Part shown: positions 44,064 through 52,880 of the stretch, in pieces | Layout: each line of letters starts with the position of its first letter | How positions within the stretch are numbered: position 1 is the first letter of the stretch | Origin: Svornostia abyssi | GTDB lineage: Bacteria > Actinomycetota > Thermoleophilia > Solirubrobacterales > Solirubrobacteraceae | NCBI GenBank assembly: GCA_024666565.1 | Contig: CP088295.1 | Location: forward strand, 558,001 to 622,000 | DNA length: 64,000 nucleotides | Direction: 5' to 3' | Program-made: the position numbers and the translations under genes | Notes under the pieces: generated by a model | Seen by the model: the letters and a program-made list of their open reading frames with translations, nothing else | Databases searched by the model: none | What the model was told of the DNA's origin: nothing

Positions 44064-45479
44064 CTAGTCAGTCACAGGCGCCGGTCCCTGGCGCATGAAC
44101 GGCGGGGGCGGGGGCGGAGGCACAATCTCGGTTCGGTCCCCGATCGCGCTGCTGTGTGCGCTCCCTGCCTGGACCGCTTGAGTGACCTCCGGCTCTTCGT
44201 CACCCGGCTCCCAGCGATACGCCCACCCATCGATGTTGCCGAATAGCGGTGTCGGGTCGAGCCTGAGGCTTGTCGCATCCACTGCAATCTCGCCGACTAC
44301 TCTCTCGGCCTCCGGGCGAGTGAGGTCTTGGAACTCAGTAATCCACAGCCAACCCGACTTCGGCGCGTACAGGTGGTGCTGAACAATCCCCTGCGGCAGG
44401 GAGCGTTCAGCAAGGCCATTCGTGTACGTCGGCGAGGGCGTGGCGTAAGTCCGGACCCTTAGCTCATCTTGTTCCCACTTCGCCAACAGATGCCCCGGAC
44501 CGGCTGTAGCCCTGATTCGGTCTTCGAAAGCCTGCTCTGCGCGAGCTTCAGCAGCCTCACCGCTGACGTGCATCCGCCCCGGGAGCGGAATGACCAGCAT
44601 CTTCCAGGCGCCACTCGCCGTCCCCTGTGGAACTTGATCGACACGCTCGTACGCCGAGTGGTTGTCGTCGCTGACAAAGTAGAAAATCGTCCCGTCAGGA
44701 CGCTCGCCGTACCCACAAGCGACAATCATGTGATTCTCCGTGACGATGCCAACGGGGATTGCGGAGTTCAAGTAGCGACAGATGACCTTGTCAAGGTTTT
44801 CCGGGGGTGGAATCTCGCCAACGTCGTAGGTCAGGGCTGGCAATCCGAGCCCTCGAAAGGCCCGAACAATGTCGAACACGTAGAGACCGTTAGACCTCGC
44901 GGTGCGGTCCGCCCGCTCCCTCATGCCGGCTGCATCGATGATCCCAGAGACGGTGTAGCGGTCAGTCGAGAAGCGCAGATGGTGATACCGCGCCATCGCC
45001 CAGATCGCCGCGTGTGCGCAAACCCCGTATTCCCCATCCTGACTGCTAAATGGAAACCCGGATACCGGCCACTCCTGCCCAAACACGTTGACCGAGGCCG
45101 TCGCAGTACAGGAGATATACGACGCCAGTTCCAGCGGGGGCACCATGACGGTTCGCCCAACCTGCTGTGGGATCGGACGAATCACCGAGATCCCCGTGAT
45201 TTCGTCGCCACGAGTAAAGACCAGGCGTTCTGTGACGTCAGGAGGCGGCTTGAAAGCACGACCGTAGAAGTGCGAATGGTCGCTGCGATAGTCCAAGTCG
45301 ATGTAAGGGCTATCGATAAATACGGCGTCCGAGCCAGCGCTGTTGGCGATGGCAAAGACGCGATCAAGCTGGCGCGAATCGCCGAGCGGGCGGTAGCGTT
45401 CGCGCACAAACGCCGCCTGAGTCTGGAAAGGAAAGCCTCGCGGACCTGGGTTAGACCGACCCCAGTTTGGGGGCAGCAC
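44064..45479 (-). CDS. Papain-fold (C39-like) cysteine-peptidase-like protein, unknown role
   Basis: This 471-residue protein starts at GTG 45479. Residues 146-170 contain DGEYGVCAHAAIWAMARYHH, a catalytic-Cys helix. Later come GIVTENHMIVACGYG (His) and FYFVSDDNHSAYERVD (Asp/Asn), the order expected for C39/papain-type enzymes. The protein ends in a proline run. It has no signal peptide and no ABC or radical partner nearby. A 79-residue gene precedes it with a one-base stop/start overlap. Composition differs from the neighbours, suggesting horizontal gain. Real substrate unknown. Confidence 0.7.
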   Translation of the reverse strand: MLPPNWGRSNPGPRGFPFQTQAAFVRERYRPLGDSRQLDRVFAIANSAGSDAVFIDSPYIDLDYRSDHSHFYGRAFKPPPDVTERLVFTRGDEITGISVIRPIPQQVGRTVMVPPLELASYISCTATASVNVFGQEWPVSGFPFSSQDGEYGVCAHAAIWAMARYHHLRFSTDRYTVSGIIDAAGMRERADRTARSNGLYVFDIVRAFRGLGLPALTYDVGEIPPPENLDKVICRYLNSAIPVGIVTENHMIVACGYGERPDGTIFYFVSDDNHSAYERVDQVPQGTASGAWKMLVIPLPGRMHVSGEAAEARAEQAFEDRIRATAGPGHLLAKWEQDELRVRTYATPSPTYTNGLAERSLPQGIVQHHLYAPKSGWLWITEFQDLTRPEAERVVGEIAVDATSLRLDPTPLFGNIDGWAYRWEPGDEEPEVTQAVQAGSAHSSAIGDRTEIVPPPPPPPFMRQGPAPVTD

Positions 45480-45718
45480 TAACGTACGAAAAGCTTGGCC
45501 GCTTTAGCTGCTCCCGCGGCCTCTGCTTCGACGACCCGACGAATCCGATCTTGATACGCGTTCCGTCGCTCCTCAGACATCGGATTGGTCGAGCCGGGCA
45601 TCCGCTGGCCGTACTCGACTGTAAGATCCATCGGCGGCAGCTTCGGAGTATTGTCGGGCTCAGGAGGCATGGGCGAGCGTTCTCCAGGATATGGGGCCGT
45701 TGGCTGCCAATACGTCAT
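45479..45718 (-). CDS. Small charged protein coupled to the papain-fold gene
   Basis: A 79-residue protein with a proline-rich N-terminus (ERSPMPPEPDNTPKLPPM) and a helical, charged C-terminus (EERRNAYQDRIRRVVEAEAAG). Its TAG stop overlaps the GTG start of the 471-residue protein by one base, so the two are translated together. I recognise no family; it may be a partner or inhibitor of the peptidase-like protein. Confidence 0.55.
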   Translation of the reverse strand: MTYWQPTAPYPGERSPMPPEPDNTPKLPPMDLTVEYGQRMPGSTNPMSEERRNAYQDRIRRVVEAEAAGAAKAAKLFVR

Positions 45719-46201
45719 TTGGCCAGGGACAACCGGGGCCCGCGGATACGGGGGCGCGGCGTGAGATTACCAGGGACGCCCGACAGCCGCGCAGCGCTCC
45801 TTGCACGATCAACGAGGCCCGCAGGACGCACTCACTGCCAGCCCGTCTGCCAGGAAGCGTGGGAGTTCCGCCCGAGTAGAGCGCAATCGCCAACGATGGC
45901 TTCCAGTACCCGGTCCGCCCGCAATCCCATCCTGCACACGTCCCAACCCGATTGAGAGCGCGCTCGGCATGCCGGTTGGCGCGTCAGCGTGGCGCCGCCC
46001 GTGGCCGCGGACAGCCGGGAGGCTGATCGTGAGGCGATCACCATCGTCGGCAACCATCTCGGAGAACGTACGCATTCAGGGTTGGCGTCCATGTTGGGCT
46101 CCAACAGCAGACGCCGGTCTTGGCGGTTGCGTCCCGTGCAGAGTACGACCGCCGACAACTCCTCTTCGCCATGGTGGGAAGAGACCGACCGGCTTCGCTG
46201 T
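45719..46201. other. Intergenic stretch with no convincing gene
   Basis: About 480 bases lie between the island genes and the ammonia-lyase homologue. Open frames here are short, have unlikely composition and no ribosome sites. I see no inverted repeats of insertion-sequence type. It may be decayed DNA at the edge of the island. Confidence 0.4.
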
Positions 46202-47578
46202 TCAGACGACGACCGCAGCCACAGTTGGGTCGGTACGTCCGTCGTACCTGTGAGCGGCGACCACTTTCCGTAGCCGCGCGTGAAGCCCTCGAACCGCCGG
46301 TGACGCCAGCGCAACGCCAACCAAGTCGACGGCAACCCCGCCGCACACCAACTCCACCGCCACAACCTTCCGCACCAACTCCCCAACCTCCAACACCTGC
46401 CGCGCCGCGACCCCACTCATCGCCACGTGATCCTCCATCACGTCCACCGGCACCGACTCCCGAGAAGCCGCCGTCGCCCGCAACCGCGCCTCACTGAGCA
46501 ACCCCGCAGCACTAGCCGGCAGCATCAACAACCCCAGCCGCGACGGATCAGTCACCAGCCGAGCCGGCAGCCCCAGCGCCCCACCCACCAGGTGCTGCGA
46601 CCGCCGCACCGAGATCGTCGCGACCTCGGTCAAAGCCAACGACACCCCATCCATCGGCAGCGCCAAAGGCTCGCCATGGAACAGCCCACCCGACAGCACC
46701 TCGCCGCCGGACAGCACCACCGGGTTGTCCGTCACCGCACACAGCTCCCGCGCAACCACCTCCCGCGCGAACGAGATCTGGTCACGCACCGCCCCATGGA
46801 TCTGCGGCAGGCACCGCAGCGAGAACGGATCATGCGGCCGGTCCGACGTCCCCACCAGCTTCGAGCCCTCCAGCAGCGACCGCATGTGCGCCGCACTCGC
46901 CAGGGCCCCCGGATGCGGCCGCAACCCCACGAGCCGCTCATCGAACGCCTCCGCATGCCCGCCGAGCGCCTGCAGCGTCATCGCCGCCACCCGCTCGGCG
47001 CCCTCCACCAGCGCCTGCGCCTCGCGCACCGCCTCGAACGCCAGCGCCACGCTGAACGCCGCGCTGTTGATGACCCCGCCCTCCTTCGCCTCCAGCGTGT
47101 CGACGTCGAGCACGCCCAGCGCCAGGTGCGCGTTCGGGATCAGGTCCGACGCCGACTGCGAGCCCTGCATCGGCACCCGCGGGACCACGCCCGCGTTCAG
47201 CGCCCGCACGTACGCCTCGCCGATCTCCGGCCGATAGCCCGGCGGGCCCTGCGCGATCGCCTGCGCGGTGAGCAGCATCATCCCGCGCACCACCGGCTCG
47301 GGCGCGTCGTCGCCCACCCCCACCGCGTGTGAGCGCACCGTGTTGCGCTGCACCTCGGCGAGCTTGTCCGGCGGCAGCGCGCGGCCGGCCTCGGCGCCGT
47401 AGCCCGTCGTCACGGAGTAGATGACGTCGCCCGCCGCGATCCGCGCCTCCAGCGCCGCCCGTGACGCCAATGCCGCGGAGCGGTCCCCGAACTCCACCGG
47501 GGCATGCCCGTGGACGACCGCCTCGTACGTTGCCCAGTCCAGCGGCGCGCCGCCGCCGAGCACCACCGGCTCAGGCAT
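46202..47578 (-). CDS. HAL/PAL-family ammonia-lyase homologue lacking the MIO glycine
   Basis: This 458-residue protein is clearly of the aromatic amino acid lyase fold: VIYSVTTGYGAEAGR (active-site Tyr54), PVSMQG-equivalent PMQGS, RPHDPFSLRCLPQIHGAVRDQI and ELCAVTDNPVV. The MIO-forming tripeptide Ala-Ser-Gly in GSVGASGDLAPLAH is GSQSASDLIPNAH here: Ala143-Ser144-Asp145, one residue shorter, no Gly. The electrophilic cofactor may not form. It is the last gene of the minus-strand operon and overlaps the racemase-like gene by 8 bases. It is shorter than HutH (about 510). Confidence 0.88.
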   Translation of the reverse strand: MPEPVVLGGGAPLDWATYEAVVHGHAPVEFGDRSAALASRAALEARIAAGDVIYSVTTGYGAEAGRALPPDKLAEVQRNTVRSHAVGVGDDAPEPVVRGMMLLTAQAIAQGPPGYRPEIGEAYVRALNAGVVPRVPMQGSQSASDLIPNAHLALGVLDVDTLEAKEGGVINSAAFSVALAFEAVREAQALVEGAERVAAMTLQALGGHAEAFDERLVGLRPHPGALASAAHMRSLLEGSKLVGTSDRPHDPFSLRCLPQIHGAVRDQISFAREVVARELCAVTDNPVVLSGGEVLSGGLFHGEPLALPMDGVSLALTEVATISVRRSQHLVGGALGLPARLVTDPSRLGLLMLPASAAGLLSEARLRATAASRESVPVDVMEDHVAMSGVAARQVLEVGELVRKVVAVELVCGGVAVDLVGVALASPAVRGLHARLRKVVAAHRYDGRTDPTVAAVVV

Positions 47579-48320
47579 CGGAATCCAGCGACCGGACGAA
47601 CGCCGCGCGGTGCGTCGCCGCGTGCGCGAGGTCGGCAAGGGTCAGCGCGTCGAACACCGGCAGCCCGGTGGCGCGCTGCACCGCCGGGCCGTACGGCGGG
47701 AGGTCGGCGCAGTCGAGCACGATCGCGCCGATCCCCGGCGCGCGCTCCACGAGCGCGAGCGCCCCGCCGACCACGTCGCGTTCCAGCTCGTCGGAGTCGA
47801 ATGACGGCGCCTCGTCCACGATCGCCGCGCGCCAGGCGTCCCGCGTCTCCAGCCCCTCGACCACCATGCCGTGCTCGGGCCGGATGCCCGCCTGCACGCA
47901 CTCCTCCTCGCGGATGTTCGCCGCGTTCGCCGCGAGCACCCCAACCGGCCGGCCGCCCGTCAGCACCGACACGAGCGGCACCGCCAACAGCGGCGAGAGC
48001 AGCACCGGGACGGAGACCGCCGCGGCGACGTCGGCTTGGAAGCGCAGCAGCGTCCCGCAGTCCCCGGCGATCGCGCGCACCCCGTCGCGCTCCAGCGCGA
48101 CCGCGGCGTCGATCAGCCGCGCCGCGACCGCCTCATGCCCGCCGCGCACGATCTCGTCGACGGACACCCCCGCGACCGTCTTCCACACGACCGGGTACGG
48201 GTACGACGCCGCGTTGCCCGCCGTCCCCGGGATGAGCGGGAAGCTCACGGGCACGTGGAGGATCCCCAGCGCGCCGCCGTGCGTGTCCTGCCCGGGCCGG
48301 GCCTCGAACACCGGGCTCAT
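47571..48320 (-). CDS. Aspartate/glutamate racemase superfamily protein
   Basis: This 249-residue protein has two cysteines in the positions expected for the two-base racemase/isomerase superfamily: IAGDCGTLLRF (Cys88) and AIVLDCADLPPYG (Cys204). It also has GVLAANAANI and a C-terminal GLPVFDALTLADLAHAA. The superfamily includes maleate isomerase, hydantoin racemase and arylmalonate decarboxylase. It overlaps both neighbours, so it belongs to the same pathway; the substrate is unknown. Confidence 0.82.
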   Translation of the reverse strand: MSPVFEARPGQDTHGGALGILHVPVSFPLIPGTAGNAASYPYPVVWKTVAGVSVDEIVRGGHEAVAARLIDAAVALERDGVRAIAGDCGTLLRFQADVAAAVSVPVLLSPLLAVPLVSVLTGGRPVGVLAANAANIREEECVQAGIRPEHGMVVEGLETRDAWRAAIVDEAPSFDSDELERDVVGGALALVERAPGIGAIVLDCADLPPYGPAVQRATGLPVFDALTLADLAHAATHRAAFVRSLDSDA

Positions 48321-49252
48321 GCCGCCAGCTCCAGCGGCACTGACACACCCACGGTCGCCGCGAGCCGCCCCAGCCGCACCATCTGAAAGACGTCGATCCG
48401 CACCTCGGGGTGGATGCCGAGCAGCACGTACGCGTCGCGCGCCGCCATCCCCACCTCCTCGACGAGCCAGTCCATCGCCCACCGGAACGCCTCGTCGATC
48501 CCGGCCTCCAGCGGCCGCGTCGAGTTCAGGAAAACGAGGTGTGTCGGCGTCTGCACCCGTGCGAACGGCAGCGGCGTCGCGGGCAGCACCGAGCACCGCA
48601 GCGTCACCTCCGCGCGCGTCTCCACCCCCGTGCCGAACAGCTCGCCGTCGGCCATCGCGCCGTGCACGTCGCCGACGTACAGCTGCGCGCCCTCCACGGC
48701 GACGGGCAGCAGCAGCCGGTTGCCCGGCGCGATCAGCCGGCAGTCGAGGTTGCCGCCCCACGCGCCCTGGCCGTAGTTGGCGTCCGCGCCGGCCGACAGC
48801 CCGCGCGCCGGGGCGACCGCGATCGTCCCGATGTGCGGCTGCAGAGCGAACGACACGTCGCCCAGCGACCCGACGCCGTCGCGCTGCTCGATCACCCGCG
48901 TGAACGGGCCGCGGCAGTCGGCGTACTGAAACGAGTCCGCGAGCGGGCCGACGCCCTCGAACACGCACGCGACCCCGGACGGCGCGAGCGCGATGTCGAC
49001 GATGTCGATCGCCAGCACGTCCCCAGGCGACGCGCCGCGCACGGCCACCGGCCCCGTGCACGGGTTGAACTCGTCGGCGGCCAGCGCGGGCCCGAACGAC
49101 GACGCGTCGGGCGGCTGGTCCTCTCGGGTGATGACGCCGCCCATCGCGTCCTCGGTCTCGACGACGAACTCCTCGCCGGGATCGACGACCAGCCGCGGCT
49201 CGGCCGCGACCAGGTCGTACGTCGTGTTGCCCTCGCGCGTCAGCCGCTGCAC
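48317..49252 (-). CDS. Acetamidase/formamidase family protein
   Basis: This 311-residue protein starts at GTG 49252. FmdA/AmdA features are GNTTYDLVAAEPRLVVDPG, DVLAIDIVDIALAP, LQPHIGTIAVAPA, NYGQGAWGGNLDCRLIAPG, and GDVHGAMADGELFGTGVE. The family releases ammonia from formamide, acetamide or related short amides. It overlaps the peptidase gene by 13 bases and the racemase-like gene by 4. Confidence 0.92.
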   Translation of the reverse strand: MQRLTREGNTTYDLVAAEPRLVVDPGEEFVVETEDAMGGVITREDQPPDASSFGPALAADEFNPCTGPVAVRGASPGDVLAIDIVDIALAPSGVACVFEGVGPLADSFQYADCRGPFTRVIEQRDGVGSLGDVSFALQPHIGTIAVAPARGLSAGADANYGQGAWGGNLDCRLIAPGNRLLLPVAVEGAQLYVGDVHGAMADGELFGTGVETRAEVTLRCSVLPATPLPFARVQTPTHLVFLNSTRPLEAGIDEAFRWAMDWLVEEVGMAARDAYVLLGIHPEVRIDVFQMVRLGRLAATVGVSVPLELAA

Positions 49253-51000
49253 GACTCGAGCGCCTCCGCCGCGGCGAGCAGCGCGTCGACCGTGCGGTTG
49301 CGCTCGCGCATCGCGTTCGTCGACCAGGCCGTCGCCTGCACCGGGTCGTCGGCGGTCATGCCGGCCAGCGCCTGCTGCAGCCCGGGCAGCCGCTTGCGCA
49401 GGTGCGACGCCGACGACGCGTCCTGGGCGTAGACGCCGCCCACCGTGTAGACGACCGGGTTGATCGCCCGCGCGCACGCCATCAACGCCCGGTTGCACGC
49501 CGCCGGGTCGGCGCCGCCGGCGATCGCCAGCTCCGCCGCCGCGGCCGCGCTCGCGAACCGCGCCGCGGCCGCGCGCACGCCGTCCCACGCCACCGCGTCG
49601 GGGTGCGCGCCGGCGAGCTCGTCGAGCAGCGTCCGCAGCCGCTCGGCCAGCCCGGTGTAGGAGAACGGCAGCACCGGCGCCGTGCACAGCCGCAGGCACG
49701 ACAGCGCGTAGATCGCCGTGAGCTGCGCGAGCGCGGGCTGGTCGACGTGCTCGAGCTTGTCCTCCTCGGAGTGCCAGTAGCCGCCGAGGTAGGAGAGCCC
49801 GTCCGGGTAGCCGTCGGCGATGGAGAACGCCATCCACGACGGGATGCCGATCCCCCAGAACGACTGCTCGGCCTCGCGCGCGTCGAAGTCCTCGAAGCCC
49901 GTGGACATGCCGAGGACATCGTCGGCCGCCGCGGTGGCGAACGCCTCGGTCTCGGCGAAGCCCCAGGTCAGGACCTTGTCGAGCGTGTCGGCGATCGCCC
50001 ACGAGTCGGCGTTGATGACCGCGACGCAGTGGTCGCGGATCTCGTCCCAGTGCGCGTCGAGGTGGAACGTCGAGCCGTTGTACGGCATCTCGTGCCCGGC
50101 CCACCACGCCAGCCGCACGCCGCGCCGCAGCGAGCCGCGCACCGCCGACAGCCGCCGCGCGAGCTCCATGAGCCCGACGACGCCCGTCGTGTTGTCGGTC
50201 ATCCCGCGGCCGTACGTGTCGAGGTGGCAGTAGACGAGGACGAAGTCGTCGCCGTCCGTCCCCGGGATCGACGCGATCGGCTGCTGCGACGGCGCCCACT
50301 GCGCGTGGGTCTGCACGTCGAGGCGGACCGAAGCGCCGCCGTCGGCATCGGCCAGCGCGCGCAGCCGCTGCCCGTCCTCGAAGCAGACCGACACGACCGG
50401 GATCCGCGACTCGCTCGTGAGGTCCTCGGCCGTCGGGTTGCCCCAGATGCCGCGCGACGTGCCGGTGTGCACGACGCGGCCATGGCGATCGGACCAGTTC
50501 ATGATCACGATGCCCACCGCGCCGCGCTCGCCCGCCACCGCGACGGGCTCGCCGTGCGGCGCGTCCATCGAGAGGATCGAGAGCGCGACCTTGCCGCGCA
50601 CGTCGGCGCCGAGGCGGTCGTACTCCGACGGCGCGCCGGTGCCGACCCAGACGAGCTCGCCGCTCACGCCGTCCGGCGGCGTCGAGCCGCCGAACGCGTA
50701 GATCTTCCCGGCGAGCGCCTCGCCGTCGGGCAGCGTCACGGTCGCCGGGCCGAACCGCTCGGGCTCGGTGCCGTAGGAGACCCAGCCGTCGTAGCCCTCC
50801 AGCTCGCAGTCGATGCCCGCCTCGACCATGCGGTCGCGGACGTAGCGGGCGCCGGCGCGCTCGCCCTCCGTCCCGGCCAGGCGCAGCCCGTGCTCGGAGA
50901 ACCACTCCAGGTCGCGGGCCAGCTCCTGGGCGGAGACGGCGTCGGTCAGCTCGCGCTCCGGGCCGGTGAGGCCCGGAGCGCCGATCGTGCTGTGAGCCAT
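49240..51000 (-). CDS. M28-family aminopeptidase with PA domain
   Basis: This 586-residue protein contains a protease-associated insert (about 90-230: IPVVSVCFEDGQRLRAL). The M28 di-zinc core follows: LVYCHLDTYGRGMTDNTTGV, AWWAGHEMPYNGSTF, and VINADSW. The C-terminal half is a helical dimerisation region. It has no signal peptide, so it would act in the cytoplasm on imported peptides or amides. It starts 7 bases after the binding-protein gene and overlaps the formamidase gene. Confidence 0.9.
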   Translation of the reverse strand: MAHSTIGAPGLTGPERELTDAVSAQELARDLEWFSEHGLRLAGTEGERAGARYVRDRMVEAGIDCELEGYDGWVSYGTEPERFGPATVTLPDGEALAGKIYAFGGSTPPDGVSGELVWVGTGAPSEYDRLGADVRGKVALSILSMDAPHGEPVAVAGERGAVGIVIMNWSDRHGRVVHTGTSRGIWGNPTAEDLTSESRIPVVSVCFEDGQRLRALADADGGASVRLDVQTHAQWAPSQQPIASIPGTDGDDFVLVYCHLDTYGRGMTDNTTGVVGLMELARRLSAVRGSLRRGVRLAWWAGHEMPYNGSTFHLDAHWDEIRDHCVAVINADSWAIADTLDKVLTWGFAETEAFATAAADDVLGMSTGFEDFDAREAEQSFWGIGIPSWMAFSIADGYPDGLSYLGGYWHSEEDKLEHVDQPALAQLTAIYALSCLRLCTAPVLPFSYTGLAERLRTLLDELAGAHPDAVAWDGVRAAAARFASAAAAAELAIAGGADPAACNRALMACARAINPVVYTVGGVYAQDASSASHLRKRLPGLQQALAGMTADDPVQATAWSTNAMRERNRTVDALLAAAEALESCSG

Positions 51001-51007
51001 GACGGCG

Positions 51008-52573
51008 TTACTCCGCCGGCTTGAGCTGGTCGAGGTCCACGACCCACGGATACAGCGGCGTGTGCGTCACGCCCGCGATCCCCGCGTTGTAGACGATCGT
51101 GTCCCGCACGTTGGCGATGAACAGCTGGGCGTTGGCGTCGACGACCTCCTGGCCGATCTCGCGGTAGATCTCGTCGGCCTGCTCCTCGCTGTCCTGCGAC
51201 AGCGCCGTGGCGAGCATGTCGTCGACCTTCGGGTCGGAGTAGGCGAGGAGGTTCGTGCCGCCCTTCGTGCCCCAGTTGATGCCCGCCCACGTGTCGGGGT
51301 GCGCGGCGTCCGGGTTGTTCGTCAGCAGGAAGATGTCCGGCCCCTTCTCCGCGCCCTCGACCCAGTCGTAGACCTGGGCGTGGGGGACCTCCTTGATGAC
51401 GACGTCGTAGCCGATCTCCTTGAGCTGGGACTGCAGGAGCTGCGAGACGCGGCCGAGCGTCGCGACCTCGTCGGCGGCGTAGGAGAGGAGGATCTTCTTG
51501 CCCTTGCCGATGTCCTCGCTGCCCGCCGGGACGCCGGTGCCGTAGGGCAGCTCGGGCTGATCGGCGAGCATCGCCGGCGGGTACGGGCCTGCCGCGACCT
51601 TCGCCGTGTCGCCGTAGGCCTGCGAGACGATCGCCTCCCGATCGATGACGCCCGCCACCGCGGCGCGCGCCTTCGGGTCGTCGAACGGCGCCTTGTTCGT
51701 GTTGAGGTACGTGATGAGGGTCGCCGCCGTCTCCGGCGTCTCGACCTTCAGGTTCGGGTCGTCCTCGGCGGACTTCAGGTCCGACGCCGGGTAGGCGTGG
51801 AGCATCATCGCCAGGTCGCCGCCCTTGAGCTGGATCTGCTGGGTGTTGACGTCCGGCGTGATCTTGAGGTTGACCGTCGTGTAGTACGGCTTCGCGCCCC
51901 AGTAGCCGTCGTAGGCGGTGAGGGTGTACTGGGTGCCGCGATCGAACTCCGTCAGCTCGTACGGGCCGGTCCCGTCCTCGTGCGTCGAGAGGTACTTCTG
52001 CGCCTGGTCGTCGCCGGCGTTCTCCACCAGCGCCTCCGGGCCGATGACCCGCGGACCCCACTGTGAGGCGAGGTAGTGCATGAACGGCAGCTGCGGCTCC
52101 TTGAGGTTGATGACGAACGTGGAGTCGTCGGGCGTCTCCATGCTCTTCACGCCGGCGAGCATGTAGCTCGAGCCCTGGCCGAGCGTCTTGCGCCGCTCGA
52201 AGCTCGCCTTGACGTCCTTGGAGGTCATCGGGGCGCCGCTGTGGAACGTCACGCCGTCCTGGAGGGCGAAGGTGTAGGTCTTCTTGTCGTCGGAGACCTC
52301 CCAGCTCTTGGCGAGGTCACCGACGATCTCCGTCGTGTCGGGCTTGTACCGGACGAGGCCCTCGTAGACGGACAGGGTCACCGCGTTGCCCTCGACGTCG
52401 TAGAAGACGTCCGGGTCGGGCACGCTCATGTCGGAGACGAACGGGATCGAGATCGTCTTCTCCGTGAGCGCAGCGCCGCTGCTGTCCTTCTTCTCCGCCG
52501 AGCCGCACGCGCCGATCGAGATGGCGCCCACAGCGGCGAAGGCGAGCATCAGGGTCCGTCGAGTGGCAGACAT
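51008..52573 (-). CDS. Solute-binding lipoprotein, family 5 (paralogue of the guanidine-operon protein)
   Basis: This 521-residue protein starts at ATG 52573 after GGAGGCCGG. It has a lipobox ISIGAC followed by GSAEKKDS and shares SVPDPDVFYDVEGNA, VTFHSGAPM, WGPRVIGPEALVENAGDD and GTGPYELTEF with the 35.7-37.2 kb protein. It heads a five-gene operon that has no permease or ATPase of its own, so it may feed the transporter of the guanidine operon. GntR-type control from the divergent gene is likely. Confidence 0.92.
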   Translation of the reverse strand: MSATRRTLMLAFAAVGAISIGACGSAEKKDSSGAALTEKTISIPFVSDMSVPDPDVFYDVEGNAVTLSVYEGLVRYKPDTTEIVGDLAKSWEVSDDKKTYTFALQDGVTFHSGAPMTSKDVKASFERRKTLGQGSSYMLAGVKSMETPDDSTFVINLKEPQLPFMHYLASQWGPRVIGPEALVENAGDDQAQKYLSTHEDGTGPYELTEFDRGTQYTLTAYDGYWGAKPYYTTVNLKITPDVNTQQIQLKGGDLAMMLHAYPASDLKSAEDDPNLKVETPETAATLITYLNTNKAPFDDPKARAAVAGVIDREAIVSQAYGDTAKVAAGPYPPAMLADQPELPYGTGVPAGSEDIGKGKKILLSYAADEVATLGRVSQLLQSQLKEIGYDVVIKEVPHAQVYDWVEGAEKGPDIFLLTNNPDAAHPDTWAGINWGTKGGTNLLAYSDPKVDDMLATALSQDSEEQADEIYREIGQEVVDANAQLFIANVRDTIVYNAGIAGVTHTPLYPWVVDLDQLKPAE

Positions 52574-52664
52574 CCGGCCTCCGTCGTCAAGTTCAGGGTG
52601 CGAGGACGGTGCTCGATGGCGGCGAGGCTCGATAGCGCCACGCGGTCCATACCGGAGGGGCCGA

Positions 52665-52754
52665 AATAGGACCAACGGTCCAAATATCGGCAGGCTAACG
52701 CACACGTTTGGCGGCGTTCACGGGAACACTACAGATCCGGGGCGAATAGGACAA
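52665..52754. promoter_or_regulatory. Candidate GntR operators between the divergent operons
   Basis: GGACC-AAC-GGTCC (52669-52681) is a perfect 5-bp inverted repeat with a 3-base centre. AATAGGAC occurs next to it (52665-52672) and again at 52745-52752. The sites lie in the 307-base gap between the binding-protein start and the gntR-type start, which holds no gene. A GC hairpin GGCGCC/GGCGCC lies further on. Confidence 0.45.
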
Positions 52755-52880
52755 GTACCGGCGCCGTCATCGGCGCCGGGCTACGGAAACCCCCGTGCCA
52801 GCGGGGAGAACCGGGACGCTCTGATTCCCGACCGCGCGGCCCTGCCGATAAGACAACCTCGGCGATACCGTCGGCGGACC

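Noticed and set aside
43193-46201. A transposon or insertion sequence in the low-GC island
   Set aside because: No transposase, integrase, terminal inverted repeat or target duplication could be found.
45801-46253. A plus-strand open frame of 150 codons at the island edge
   Set aside because: Its composition is rich in Arg, Pro and Ser, it has no motif, and it runs into the end of the ammonia-lyase gene on the other strand.
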